Of a stretch of 41,154 nucleotides of DNA, positions 16,102 to 24,467 are shown one piece after another. Source of the DNA: a virus; IMG/VR virus record IMGVR_UViG_3300046474_000594, positions 1-41,154 of that record; one strand, written 5' to 3'. The notes under the pieces were generated by a model that was given only the letters and a program-made list of their open reading frames with translations, did not search any database and was not told where the DNA came from. How positions within the stretch are numbered: position 1 is the stretch's first letter; the number at the start of each line of letters is the position of its first letter. Both the position numbers and the translations under genes were made by a program.

Positions 16102-16592
16102 GGGTATTCCTCTAAGTTGACGACCGTCAGCGGTGCGCCGCCTGGAAGCCCGAAGGCTTGCAGTTGTGTGGCGCGGGCGCCGATGTCCTGGCAGTACTGC
16201 CACAGGCCCTGAACCTGGCCGATGAAGTGTTCGTTAAGCGGTCGGCAGGCGCTGTCGCAATGGGGTGCGTACCAGCCGCTGAGGCAATCACGCACGCGGT
16301 CCAGGTAGCCGATGGCGCCGTCCTTGCCGTTGAGTTGGCGAAACACCAGGGTCAGCCGGATCACCAGATGGCGGCTTTGAAACATCGCATCGGTGGATTC
16401 CGAACCGCTAAAGGTGGATCTGCCGTAGGCCACCAGCACCGCGCCGACGGGGTGGTTGAGGCGGTATTGCGCCGGTTGCTCGGGGAATAACTCCACCACC
16501 AGCTCGCTGCCCAAGTGGCTTTGAAGCCGGGACACCAACGCCTCCAGCAATTGCTCGGTCTGGCCTTTGGTCTGTGTGTGCGGATCGCTCAT
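16098..16592 (-). CDS. Mu gp37-like protein
   Basis: 164 residues. The segments VVELFPEQPAQYRLNHPVGAVLVAY and YLDRVRDCLSGWYAPHCDSACRPLNEHFI match the Gp37 (DUF1834) family of Mu-like phages, located between gp36 and the sheath and presumed to act in head completion or the head-tail joint. The ATG at 16592 shares a base with the gp36 stop. Confidence 0.8.
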   Translation of the reverse strand: MSDPHTQTKGQTEQLLEALVSRLQSHLGSELVVELFPEQPAQYRLNHPVGAVLVAYGRSTFSGSESTDAMFQSRHLVIRLTLVFRQLNGKDGAIGYLDRVRDCLSGWYAPHCDSACRPLNEHFIGQVQGLWQYCQDIGARATQLQAFGLPGGAPLTVVNLEEYP

Positions 16593-17023
16593 CAGTAGCG
16601 CGCCCACAATGGTTGACCGAATTGTTGACGCCTGGACCGCACGCGGATTTCCCCGGGTTCCGCCGAGGCCTGGCCGGTGGGCAGACCCAGCGTCACGACG
16701 CCGTCGCGGATGCTTTCGAGCAGCTTGAGGGTGTCTTTGCGGCTGTCTTTTACCGCGTCAGGCAAGGCGCCTTCGGGGCGGCGCTGGTACAGCCAGTGAC
16801 GCGCCAGGTTCACGGCCGCATCGCGCAGCACGGTGGGCACCGGGTCGAGCGGCAGGTTGTAGCGGCCGCGCAGGTAGCCGTCGATCAATTCCTCGGCCTG
16901 GCGCACGGCGTCGGCGATGACGCAAACGTCTGGCGTCTGCGCTGCGGCGTCGTCGTTGGAGAGCTGGATCAGCGTGCGTTCGGGCATGGCTTTGCCGATG
17001 TCGTCAGGGCTGCAGTAGCGCAT
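16592..17023 (-). CDS. DUF1320 protein (Mu gp36-like)
   Basis: 143 residues, MRYCSPDDIGKAMPERTLIQLS ... ADAVRQAEELIDGYLRGRYNLPLDPVPTVLRDAAVNLARHWLY, the typical DUF1320 pattern of helical head-completion adaptor proteins. It follows the capsid gene with a 2-nt gap. Confidence 0.88.
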   Translation of the reverse strand: MRYCSPDDIGKAMPERTLIQLSNDDAAAQTPDVCVIADAVRQAEELIDGYLRGRYNLPLDPVPTVLRDAAVNLARHWLYQRRPEGALPDAVKDSRKDTLKLLESIRDGVVTLGLPTGQASAEPGEIRVRSRRQQFGQPLWARY

Positions 17024-17025
17024 GT

Positions 17026-18006
17026 TCAACCGACCTTGAGTTCGACCAGTGCTTCGGGGAACAAGCACATGGCCAAGGGGTTGGCCTGGGCTTCCAGATC
17101 CCAGCCTTTGCCCATTTTGCGGGGCTCGGCTTTGCTGTAGAACGGCTGGCCGAGGGTGTTGACCGCTTCGTTGTAGTTGGCCGGTGCGTTGAACATGCGA
17201 AAGACGCCTTTGGCCACGGGGAACACTTGCGCCACGTCTACCGGGATGAAGCGCTGACCGCTGACGGTGACGTCGTATTCGATGAATTGGATGCCGCCAA
17301 ACGTGAAGCCCGAACGCACGTCGCCGCCCAGTCGGTCCTGGGCTTCCTGATAGTTGGCAAACGCCGCTTTGACCTTGTCGTGGTCTACGAACGCGTCGAA
17401 CCACTCTGGGCCGCACAGCGAACGAAAGCCGGTGACCATGACGCCGCCGAGCTTGGATTCGGCGAAGCGTTTGGCGTCCAGGCAGGCCTTGCGCACGTTG
17501 GTGTCTTTGTTGCTCAGGGCGACGGTGATTTTCTTCTGGCCGACCTCAAACTCTTTGAACAGATCGCACAGCACGTCGCCGTCCGCGTCAAGCAACTTGC
17601 CGCGCAAGGCGCCGACACGCTGGAACTCGCGGGTGGCTTCAATGCTGTTCTTGAGTTCCTGCAGGTGATCGTTGATGACGGTGGCAGCGGGTGCGGCCGC
17701 TGACTCCTGACCGAACGCGGCGATGCCCTGCAACTGGCTGGGCAGCAACGAGCGCTGAACCGGCAAATGCAGGGTCTCAAAGGTACGCCGTTTGCGTTTG
17801 CTGCCCTTGAGTGGCGCAGGGTCATCGTTGCGAGAGGTGTTGGGCACCAGGGCCAGTCGACCTTCGTGTTCGTCGATGACAACGCTGGTGCTGCTGACGC
17901 CCTTTTCATCGAACAGGCCCATGGCGCCGACTTTGCCGGGCACGGCCGGGAGTTTGTTGATGGCCGCCGTGAGGTTGGCGACGGTGAACATGTCTTCCAG
18001 GGTCAT
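17026..18006 (-). CDS. Major capsid protein (lambda gpE family)
   Basis: 326 residues, HK97-fold shell protein of the E class: MTLEDMFTVANLTAAINKLPAVPGKVGAMGLF, AAFGQESAAAPAATVINDHLQELKNSIEATREF, FRSLCGPEWFDAFVDHDKVKAAF and the C-terminal RKMGKGWDLEAQANPLAMCLFPEALVEL. Mu itself uses a different capsid gene (T), so the shell and its decoration protein were exchanged as a lambda-like pair while the Mu-type protease was kept. Confidence 0.93.
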   Translation of the reverse strand: MTLEDMFTVANLTAAINKLPAVPGKVGAMGLFDEKGVSSTSVVIDEHEGRLALVPNTSRNDDPAPLKGSKRKRRTFETLHLPVQRSLLPSQLQGIAAFGQESAAAPAATVINDHLQELKNSIEATREFQRVGALRGKLLDADGDVLCDLFKEFEVGQKKITVALSNKDTNVRKACLDAKRFAESKLGGVMVTGFRSLCGPEWFDAFVDHDKVKAAFANYQEAQDRLGGDVRSGFTFGGIQFIEYDVTVSGQRFIPVDVAQVFPVAKGVFRMFNAPANYNEAVNTLGQPFYSKAEPRKMGKGWDLEAQANPLAMCLFPEALVELKVG

Positions 18007-18017
18007 GGGGAGATTCC

Positions 18018-18386
18018 TTACAGGACGCTGCGGGCGACGATGCCCACGGCGTTGAGTTGGTCCAGTGCTGCGGTTTTTTGCGGCTCGGTGAGGGCGTCCG
18101 GCCAGATCAGTTCGTTGATCTGAACAACTGCGCCGCGGGCCAGGACCACGCCTGTGGCGTCTGCTGCGCGGGCATCGACCCGTTCGGCCAGGACTGCGCA
18201 GGCGTTGGCGGTGCCATCTTCAATCGCAGGATCGATGGCTTGGTATTTGCCCTCCAGTTTTGTCAGGACAGTGCCCATCGGGTAGTCGGCACCTGCGAGC
18301 AAGGTGGCTTTTTCTTTGGTCCAGCCGGGTGCGACCTCGACCAGCAGTAGGTCGCCCAGGTCTTTGGGCAGAGTGAACGTGGCCAT
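18018..18386 (-). CDS. Head decoration protein D (lambda gpD-like)
   Basis: 122 residues. LLVEVAPGWTKEKATLLAGADYPMGTVLTKL and the central ACAVLAERVDARAADATGVVLARGAVV match the gpD decoration family, trimers that stabilise the expanded capsid. It sits directly upstream of the E-type capsid gene as in lambda. Confidence 0.88.
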   Translation of the reverse strand: MATFTLPKDLGDLLLVEVAPGWTKEKATLLAGADYPMGTVLTKLEGKYQAIDPAIEDGTANACAVLAERVDARAADATGVVLARGAVVQINELIWPDALTEPQKTAALDQLNAVGIVARSVL

Positions 18387-18397
18387 GGGGCCTCCTG

Positions 18398-19411
18398 TTA
18401 TTGGCAGCGGTTTTGGGCGTCGGCCAGCAGTGGATTGGGCGTGGTGTCTGGGGCATGGCCTGCGCGCTCTTTGCTGGCTTGCTCGCTGAAATTGACCTTG
18501 CCTGTGAGTTCGCTGAACAGCGCTTTCAGGCCTTCGGCCAGGGGCTGTCGGTCTTCGTGTTCGCCAAACTCAAGAGGCGTGTCTTGGGCTTCGACGAAGT
18601 CCAGTGCTGCGATCACCGCTTGGCAGTGCATGGGTTTCATGCCGTGCTTGACCAGTTGTTCGGCAAACTCGGTATGGGCGGTGTGGAGCGCGGCGCGCGC
18701 TGTGGCCTGCTCGGTTTTTTCGCGTTGGGTGATGTTGTTTTGCAGGCGTTGGTTTTCCGCGAGCAAGTCGCGTTGCTCTTGTTCGGTCATGGCTTGGCTC
18801 TGGTTGGGGGCTGGTTGGGAATCGGCAAACGCAGGCGACGGCCCGCTGTCGCGGGTGGTCTGGCTGAGGGTTTCGATCTGCCAGGACGGCGCGACGGTGT
18901 CGGCGGTTTCGGTGCCGAAACGGGCGATGAGAAATTCACGGAATTTGCGCCATAGGCTGGCGCTGGCGTCCTGGCCTAGGTCGGCGAACTCGACGATGCC
19001 TTGCTCGTCTTCGGCCAGCTCGATGGGACGCAGGCCTTTGACCGACGGCGGCATGGCGCCGAGGAAGCCGACGTGGCGCAGGTAGTAGACGCCGGGCACC
19101 GGGTTGTTGGGCGAGTCAGGGTGATAGAAGGACGCCGAGATTTTTTTGTAGCTGCCCTGGGCGATCTGCTCAGCGAAGGCTGCGTCAACCTGTTGGGGCT
19201 CGGCGATGAGGCCGTCTGCGGTGGCGCGCAGGGACTTGACCCAACCGGCTGCGGGTGCGTCGTGGGCGGGATGCCCCAGCACCAGCGGCGCTTCATGCAG
19301 GCTTGGGTTATAGGCGTTGGCGCTGGCGATCAGGTCGCGTTCGGTGAAGTCCAGGCTGCCACCGCTCATGGGCTGGTGACGGCCGGGCTTGAAAATGTGC
19401 AGGGGTTTCAT
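18398..19411 (-). CDS. Head maturation protease / scaffold (Mu gpI-like)
   Basis: 337 residues from the ATG at 19411 (MKPLHIFKPGRHQPMSGGSLDF); a GTG at 19441 in frame would add ten residues. The N-terminal half is the protease (AYNPSLHEAPLVLGHPAHDAPAAGWV, with the conserved GHP), the C-terminal half is a coiled-coil, Gln/Glu-rich scaffold (LLAENQRLQNNITQREKTEQ). It cleaves itself and scaffold during head assembly. It is the first gene below late element C. Confidence 0.88.
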   Translation of the reverse strand: MKPLHIFKPGRHQPMSGGSLDFTERDLIASANAYNPSLHEAPLVLGHPAHDAPAAGWVKSLRATADGLIAEPQQVDAAFAEQIAQGSYKKISASFYHPDSPNNPVPGVYYLRHVGFLGAMPPSVKGLRPIELAEDEQGIVEFADLGQDASASLWRKFREFLIARFGTETADTVAPSWQIETLSQTTRDSGPSPAFADSQPAPNQSQAMTEQEQRDLLAENQRLQNNITQREKTEQATARAALHTAHTEFAEQLVKHGMKPMHCQAVIAALDFVEAQDTPLEFGEHEDRQPLAEGLKALFSELTGKVNFSEQASKERAGHAPDTTPNPLLADAQNRCQ

Positions 19412-19466
19412 GACTGTGCGCCGGGTGGAGAGGATGCGCACAGGTTGCTGGGTTGCGGGGGGGTGG

Positions 19467-19489
19467 GGCTTTTAATCGGGTTTAAAGAG
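19467..19489 (-). promoter_or_regulatory. Late element C (promoter or activator site of the head block)
   Basis: Identical copy of the 23-bp late element, 56-78 nt upstream of the protease start and 17 nt beyond the stop of the last cargo gene of the 19.5-23.7 kb island. Confidence 0.7.
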
Positions 19490-19506
19490 TTGGACCGCCT
19501 TGAGGA

Positions 19507-20313
19507 TCAGTAGCGTCCCTTTAAATATTTGGTCACTTTGAACGGCTGAAATATGGGCCCGCTGCGAATGGCGTTCATCAGGTTCCAGTAGCAGACCTTA
19601 GCGAAAGGATCAGTTATCTCATCTGGGTACACGTATCCAAAACACGCCGGCTCTTGCGTTTCACTACTAATGCTACGCAGGTATTGGGGCCGCACGTAGG
19701 TATGGATGCCCCAACACAGCTCGTTTAAAAACTCGGCAAGTGTGCTTGAGTGATAAATTCCAATGTCGTGGTGAAATCGCTCGTAAACATCCTCTTGTGC
19801 AAGGACCGCTTCGTGGAGCTCGACATGAAGTCCGGCGGCATCCATAAAATCTTTCAACTCACCTGCGACCGTGATTGAACGAAGATAGTTGTGTTTGGAC
19901 AAATTGCCGCAGGTCTTAACGAGCCACAGTCTTGGAATATTAAGTGAAACCTGATGCTCGATGGATGCCAGCCATATTTCGATGATGACCTCTTCTTGTA
20001 ACCATGCTCGAAAGCGTTCTGCCGCTCGCTTTAATCGTGTTACCGACCGGCTGTGTTCAAAGCCTGGGGCATTTCCGATGTCAGCTAAAGCCTCTAAATA
20101 ACGCTTTTTGGGCACAGGAGCTTTGGCATCGGTCGGGGACAGGAAATCGACAAGCCCTATAAAAAAATAGTGCCTATGCACTGAGCTCGGGAACCACACA
20201 TTGCGGTCGGTGCCGCTGCCTTCCACTGAAAGCACTTCTTTGTTGAGTATCGAACCGATGGATTCGAGCGCTGCATGCAAAAAAATTGCTTCCTGCTCCC
20301 ATTTATTCAACAT
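19507..20313 (-). CDS. Unrecognised protein, cargo island gene 5
   Basis: 268 residues from the ATG at 20313, which overlaps the previous gene's stop region by 11 nt, so the two are coupled. Mostly helical. The segment RLWLVKTCGNLSKHNYLRS resembles the N-x-x-KH stretch of some HEPN-type abortive-infection proteins, and the C-terminal half has LNELCWGIHTYVRPQYL. No catalytic motif is certain. It is the last gene of the island, directly before late element C. Confidence 0.7.
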   Translation of the reverse strand: MLNKWEQEAIFLHAALESIGSILNKEVLSVEGSGTDRNVWFPSSVHRHYFFIGLVDFLSPTDAKAPVPKKRYLEALADIGNAPGFEHSRSVTRLKRAAERFRAWLQEEVIIEIWLASIEHQVSLNIPRLWLVKTCGNLSKHNYLRSITVAGELKDFMDAAGLHVELHEAVLAQEDVYERFHHDIGIYHSSTLAEFLNELCWGIHTYVRPQYLRSISSETQEPACFGYVYPDEITDPFAKVCYWNLMNAIRSGPIFQPFKVTKYLKGRY

Positions 20314-21097
20314 CGGACTTTTCGCCTGGATCGATCTGACTGTAAATCTCGCTTTGGTACTGGATGGGCGCGCCATTGAGTTCGTCTGCACACGCATTCT
20401 TGCGGTCCATGAGGGAATTGATCAACGTGCATGTCGAGTCAGGTAGGGGCGATTCTTGTGCAGCGGTGGCTAGGAGTACGATTACGGCGATTGCATAGTC
20501 CAGGCAGGCGATCAGGCCCGCCCCAGTCTTTGCGCCCCATCCGTAGAGGCAACCGAAGTTGAACTGGGTAAATTCCTCAAGATCCTCAAAACTTAAATGT
20601 CCGAGCATCGCCCGCGGATTGGGATGCGCTCCATAGTCTATCGCCGCTTCGTACAGCCCAAGGACATAGAATTCCAGGTCCGAATTGGAGCGGCCGATTA
20701 CTTTGGCTGCATCCTTCACTGCTGACGAAAACGTTCTCCTGCTCAGTCTAAGTGCTTCTTTGCTTTTGTGACGCTTGAGCCATACCTCAGCCAGTCCTTC
20801 ATTCTCGGTGGTTAGTAATGAATAGGCTGCAGATTCAAGCGATGTGCGCAGGCCAATTGGAACAGCAGCCGGATGCCCAGATATTGCCGTTCTTACAGCC
20901 GAAAGGAGTATGAAAAATGAATTTACAGCCAGATTCATTGAAACAGGATTCAACTGCTTTGAAGTCGAGAGCGCTTGTATATGGTCAACACACTCCTTCA
21001 GCAGCTTGTATGCATCCGGGTCCAATTGCCTGATCTCGGTTGCGATCTCATCTGCTGAGTCTAGATACCGCTGAAGATGATCGGAATTACTGCTCAT
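20303..21097 (-). CDS. Unrecognised helical protein, cargo island gene 4
   Basis: 264 residues. A mid segment (VPIGLRTSLESAAYSLLTTENEGLAEVWLKRH) resembles DUF5677/HEPN-clan proteins (R..LE.A). A hydrophobic stretch (LIACLDYAIAVIVLLATAA, about 200-220) could be a membrane helix or core helix. The start lies beyond a terminator, so genes 4 and 5 may form their own transcript. Overlap with gene 5 suggests a two-component unit. Lower GC than phage genes. Confidence 0.7.
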   Translation of the reverse strand: MSSNSDHLQRYLDSADEIATEIRQLDPDAYKLLKECVDHIQALSTSKQLNPVSMNLAVNSFFILLSAVRTAISGHPAAVPIGLRTSLESAAYSLLTTENEGLAEVWLKRHKSKEALRLSRRTFSSAVKDAAKVIGRSNSDLEFYVLGLYEAAIDYGAHPNPRAMLGHLSFEDLEEFTQFNFGCLYGWGAKTGAGLIACLDYAIAVIVLLATAAQESPLPDSTCTLINSLMDRKNACADELNGAPIQYQSEIYSQIDPGEKSDVE

Positions 21098-21154
21098 GGC
21101 CTGGGTTTCCGTTGAGCTATGTTGGAAGCGACACAGGGGGGCACTTTAAGGAAA

Positions 21155-21172
21155 GCGGCTCGAATGAGCCGC
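21155..21172 (-). terminator. Terminator between island genes 3 and 4
   Basis: 7-bp stem GCGGCTC / GAGCCGC with an ATTC loop, followed by TTTCCTT on the minus strand, about 12 nt beyond the stop of the 131-residue gene. Confidence 0.65.
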
Positions 21173-21184
21173 AAACGCTTTTGC

Positions 21185-21580
21185 TTAGCTCTTCGCCCAG
21201 CGATCGGTGGCGATACCTGCGCCGACACTCAGGTGTTCCATATGGTGATAGTGATCGGACTGCTCATCGCCTTTTTCGACCATGATCACGTTGCAGATGA
21301 AATTGCCGTAGCCGTAAATCAACTGAAGAATTTCGGTGATGATTGCTTCTAGCTTTTGATCTGCCGGATCGGTTGTCGCGATCTCAACACAGTACACGCA
21401 TGCTTTGTCGTCGTAGTTGATTCTGACGATTCCTGCTTTCGAGCCTTTGTGGTCCAGCGTTTTAGCAGCAACCGACGCGATAAAGCGATGTTCTTCATCA
21501 GGGAAGCTGGCCCGAGCCTCTAATAAGACGCGGTGCTTCCCGATGGTGAACCACTCAGAATGAAAACCTTCAACTGACAT
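21185..21580 (-). CDS. Unrecognised 131-residue protein, cargo island gene 3
   Basis: Soluble alpha/beta-looking protein with no signal peptide. Notable residues are CVYC near position 62 and a His-rich stretch SDHYHHMEH near 108. AAGGAG lies 6 nt before the ATG. It has a terminator behind it and about 225 nt of non-coding sequence in front, so it is probably transcribed alone. No family recognised. Confidence 0.65.
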   Translation of the reverse strand: MSVEGFHSEWFTIGKHRVLLEARASFPDEEHRFIASVAAKTLDHKGSKAGIVRINYDDKACVYCVEIATTDPADQKLEAIITEILQLIYGYGNFICNVIMVEKGDEQSDHYHHMEHLSVGAGIATDRWAKS

Positions 21581-21805
21581 CTGAATCTCCTTATAAAATT
21601 GGACAGCGAAAGCTTTATAAAGCCTTTAGGGCGTGATTGCGATGGTTGGTTGAATAGGCATGGCAGGGAGATGGGAATTGGGCGTTGAGTCTCTTACAGA
21701 CATCACCCAATTTAAGGTCGTTGGCTCCATCTGCGTATCGGTTCTGAGACGGCATCCGAGATGTACCCCATGTTCGCTGGAGCCTGTGTGCTCAGGATCA
21801 CCATT
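21581..21805. other. Non-coding stretch between island genes 2 and 3
   Basis: AT-richer spacer. On the minus strand CTTTATAAAG and TTTTATAA lie just upstream of the AAGGAG of gene 3 and could hold its -10 box; no clear -35 was seen. Confidence 0.35.
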
Positions 21806-22690
21806 TTACTTTTTCTTAATGAAGTACGGTGCCGCCTGAGCACACCACTTTTTGTACAGTCTGCTGTGTAAAGCGTCTGAACGGTCCGCAAACCCATGCA
21901 TCACCATGTCGGGTGTATACACGGTGTGTGGATTTGGAAACAGCACCTGCGTTGCTGATGATAGGCTGCCAACGCTACAGGCCATCTGGATCATTCCTGG
22001 AAGAGATGAACAGTTCCACCTGAAAAGTGGTGACCCCATGAGCATCGACAGTAGTTTCAGAATGTTCTGGTGCCTGACCTTTTTCGTGAGGGGATTCGTG
22101 CCTGGGCTGTGCTGGAAGTACCAGCAGAATTCGTGAATCACCTCGCCTGTCAATGGATTGCGCAGTCCAGCAACGGCCTCATAAGGGACATTTGAGGCCC
22201 GAGTGCCACTGGACATGTGAAGCCCGAAAGCTTCATCGGTAAAAACTCTGCAGCCTTTACCAAGTTTTTCGAACTCGACTGCTTTTGTAGCGGCCTCACC
22301 AAGTACGAATTGACCGAGGGACTCCGCTACGCGATTTGGCTCGACAATGTCCCCGTAGGCAATTCCGCCTCGACACAGCAGACCGGCCCCTACGGATGTC
22401 ATCATCATTTCTTGAGCAGCCATGGCGACCGCCAAGTGGTCATCCGACCAGATGAAAGCGCAGTCCGACAGCTGAGCAATTTTCACGGCCCGGTGCTTTT
22501 TCTTGATCTTGGCGAGGCAGGAGCGGAACTTCATCAACAGCTTCGCGCACAGCACATGCTCGTTGAAATCAGACCTTCGCGTGATACCCCAGGCGTCGAA
22601 ATCCTGGCTTGTCAGCTCAACCTTCTTCCTTGTAAGCGCACCAATCCCGAGCATATCTACAAAAAAAACCGCGCCTTTGTACTGCCGCAT
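21806..22690 (-). CDS. Class III nucleotide-cyclase-like protein (Pycsar cyclase-like), cargo island gene 2
   Basis: 294 residues. The first 160 carry, in order, the landmarks of a class III cyclase catalytic domain: FFVDMLG with a metal-binding Asp at 12; KIAQLSDCAFIW with Asp76 (compare the K-I-x4-DC of adenylate cyclases); CRGGIAYGDIVE (106-117), equivalent to the RxGI..G.V stretch; and VLGEAATKAVEFEKLGKGCRVFTDEAFG. The short soluble single-domain form with an N-terminal DxLG motif is typical of Pycsar anti-phage cyclases, which make cCMP or cUMP. The base specificity cannot be read here. No cyclic-nucleotide-binding effector is evident next to it. Confidence 0.7.
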   Translation of the reverse strand: MRQYKGAVFFVDMLGIGALTRKKVELTSQDFDAWGITRRSDFNEHVLCAKLLMKFRSCLAKIKKKHRAVKIAQLSDCAFIWSDDHLAVAMAAQEMMMTSVGAGLLCRGGIAYGDIVEPNRVAESLGQFVLGEAATKAVEFEKLGKGCRVFTDEAFGLHMSSGTRASNVPYEAVAGLRNPLTGEVIHEFCWYFQHSPGTNPLTKKVRHQNILKLLSMLMGSPLFRWNCSSLPGMIQMACSVGSLSSATQVLFPNPHTVYTPDMVMHGFADRSDALHSRLYKKWCAQAAPYFIKKK

Positions 22691-22821
22691 CTCAATTTCC
22701 CTTTTTGTCTACGAGCCAATTCGTTGTAGCGCTTTGCCCTTGTCACCAATGTATTCAAAAGCTTTGAAAACGTATGCGCTGGCAAGAGCGTTGTTCTAAC
22801 GGTATCTGCCAGGGCCAAAGG

Positions 22822-23709
22822 TCATTTCGTAAAGACGCTTTTTCGAGTGCCCGGAAATCCTCCATCCGCTTCCATTTGCGCCGCCATGCCGGCATCACTG
22901 ACTCTGCGAAGTGAGGATGCGGCGATGAATTGCACGTCGAGTGCGAGACCGACGAGGTCTAGTCGGGTAAGGCCGGAGTCGGCGTATCGAGTGGCGACGT
23001 AATTCGGCAAACGCTGAGCTGCTTCTAACAGCCGCTCATCATCATTGTGCGGATAGGCCGCAACGAGTTCCTCAGCTATATCCTTGTGACGATGGTTCAA
23101 GCCCTTGATTACTTTTTCCGTCATACCCGACTGATAAAGCGCGCCTTTCATGGCTAGTTCAGCCACGAGGCAGATGGATTGGATGATGGAGGTTGAGATG
23201 TAGCTGCTGCTCAAGATGTTGGCGACGTCTTGGAGATTTGATGCTGCTTGCTTCCATGAACTCCGAGCCAGGGGCACCGCGTCGTGTTGGGCATGGTCGA
23301 TCCCCATGATGAAATCGTGAATATCGGCAAATGCATAGGCGGAGCGTGCAGCGATATTGTGATCGTTTCTGCACCATTGCGACCACTCAGCGTGGCTGGC
23401 GAAGTCCAGCCCCTGATCGACAGATAAGGATATGTCTCCGAAGGTGACACAAAGGGTCACTTTCCGGACTTGATCAATTGACGCCGCGAGCCCGACGCCC
23501 ATTCCCGGCCATGTTGTTTCGACATCTGGGAATAAACGGGCGTACGCCCGTTCGATCTCTTCTATTTCGGGATTACCGCCTGGCCTCTCGTTAAATCGAG
23601 GGCCCAGGATTTCGAGGGCTGCGTGGAAGGGTCTTGCATGGAACCGGACTCCTTCTTGGGCAAATTTTGTATCGAGCCGAATAATGTCTTCATCGGTGAA
23701 ATTCGCCAT
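22822..23709 (-). CDS. HEPN-like helical protein, cargo island gene 1
   Basis: 295 residues, first gene of the minus-strand island. The C-terminal half (AELAMKGALYQSGMTEKVIKGLNHRHKDIAEELV ... NYVATRYADSGLTRLDLVGLALDAQ-like) has the pattern of HEPN proteins (lone helix with ELxxKxxL, then GHxxxxL-like, then a Y-x-x-RY helix). A canonical R-x4-6-H ribonuclease motif is not evident. Start ATG at 23709 has only a weak ribosome site. Followed after 131 nt by the cyclase-like gene. Confidence 0.6.
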   Translation of the reverse strand: MANFTDEDIIRLDTKFAQEGVRFHARPFHAALEILGPRFNERPGGNPEIEEIERAYARLFPDVETTWPGMGVGLAASIDQVRKVTLCVTFGDISLSVDQGLDFASHAEWSQWCRNDHNIAARSAYAFADIHDFIMGIDHAQHDAVPLARSSWKQAASNLQDVANILSSSYISTSIIQSICLVAELAMKGALYQSGMTEKVIKGLNHRHKDIAEELVAAYPHNDDERLLEAAQRLPNYVATRYADSGLTRLDLVGLALDVQFIAASSLRRVSDAGMAAQMEADGGFPGTRKSVFTK

Positions 23710-24065
23710 CGTGTCCGTGCCTGTGCGTTGGTTTTAGATGTGGATACTACGGCAGCTGGTGGGGCTCAATCGAGTTATCGGATGGCTCATTGAGGGGAAT
23801 CGCAGTTTGGTCCTAAGGTCGGAGTTGATAGCTTCGCGGGCAAGCCTCGCTCCAACAGGATGATGTGTAGGTCGACGTATCGGGGGGCGGCTTGGTATTG
23901 AGCATGATATGAATTGTGGCAAACGCGAGGGACCGGTCTCTATCCTTTGAGTGAAATTTCCGAGACCCTGCGGCAGGGGTTGTGCCGGGGTATCTGGGTC
24001 TTTAGCCTGCTGCCGTCGTTGCCAATTCAACGGCCAGGCGTGGAAACCTGACTTTTCTAGCATGC
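23710..24065. other. Non-coding stretch with a REP-like sequence and upstream part of a structured leader
   Basis: No gene supported. A REP-like sequence (GCTTCGCGGGCAAGCCTCGCTCCAACAG) lies at about 23829-23860. From about 23940 the sequence is of the leader type, with small hairpins (CCCTGCGGCAGGG; CAGG...CCTG). The open frame that runs through it on the minus strand reads the REP and the palindromes and is not a gene. The promoter of the plus-strand gene at 24211 must lie here. Confidence 0.5.
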
Positions 24066-24068
24066 AAC

Positions 24069-24205
24069 AGCTCCTTTTATGGCAGCTGTGTGCAGGCAGA
24101 CGCTCGTCTGGCCGGTAGCTAGAGAACCGGTTTTCCACCCTGTTCACAGCTGCCACCCTTTTTCCCGCTTTCCGGGTACAGGGTGGCTCCTAGCAGTAAG
24201 GAGCT
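24069..24205 (+). promoter_or_regulatory. Structured 5' leader with alternative helices, SD sequestered
   Basis: Pairings seen directly: AGCTCCTT (24069-24076) with AAGGAGCT (24198-24205), which is the ribosome site; GGCAGCTGTG (24081-24090) with CACAGCTGCC (24145-24154); CAGAC/GTCTG (24097-24110); CCGGT/ACCGG (24112-24130); CCCG/CGGG (24164-24176). ACAGGGTGG (24178-24186) can pair with CCACCCTGT (24135-24143) or, partly, CCACCCT (24153-24159), which excludes the central stem. GCTCCT (24186-24191) can also pair with AGGAGC (24199-24204). Two alternative anti-SD sequences and competing stems look like a riboswitch, thermosensor or attenuator. Confidence 0.55.
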
Positions 24206-24210
24206 AAGTG

Positions 24211-24447
24211 ATGACTCAAACCCCATTCGATTCTTTTCTATCAAACAACGCTGAGCCTATTAGCCTTGAGGCGGCGCTGGTGCGTGCGGGCGATTTGTTG
24301 CGCTGCGCTTCGGCGACGGCTTATGAGAGCGGTGACCAGTTGACCGGTGAGAAGCGAGATTTGGCGTTTTCGGTCGTGCATCTGGTGGATATGGCGCGGG
24401 TTATGGTGGAGCGCTCGCTTGTGTGTGTTGAGGGGCGTCAGGCCTGA
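24211..24447 (+). CDS. DUF3077-type small Pseudomonas protein
   Basis: 78 residues; the ATG at 24211 follows AAGGAG by 7 nt, with a GTG one codon earlier as a less likely start. ISLEAALVRAGDLLRCASATAYESGD ... DLAFSVVHLVDMARVMVERSL matches the small helical DUF3077 family found in many Pseudomonas genomes, of unknown function. It is on the opposite strand to the late genes and comes with chromosomal REP sequences on both sides, so it appears to be captured host DNA. Confidence 0.7.
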   Translation: MTQTPFDSFLSNNAEPISLEAALVRAGDLLRCASATAYESGDQLTGEKRDLAFSVVHLVDMARVMVERSLVCVEGRQA

Positions 24448-24467
24448 GTCAGGTGGTGTGGCGGTTG

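Noticed and set aside
23734-24156. A 140-codon minus-strand frame
   Set aside because: It reads through a REP and the palindromes of the structured leader; such frames are artefacts in Pseudomonas genomes.
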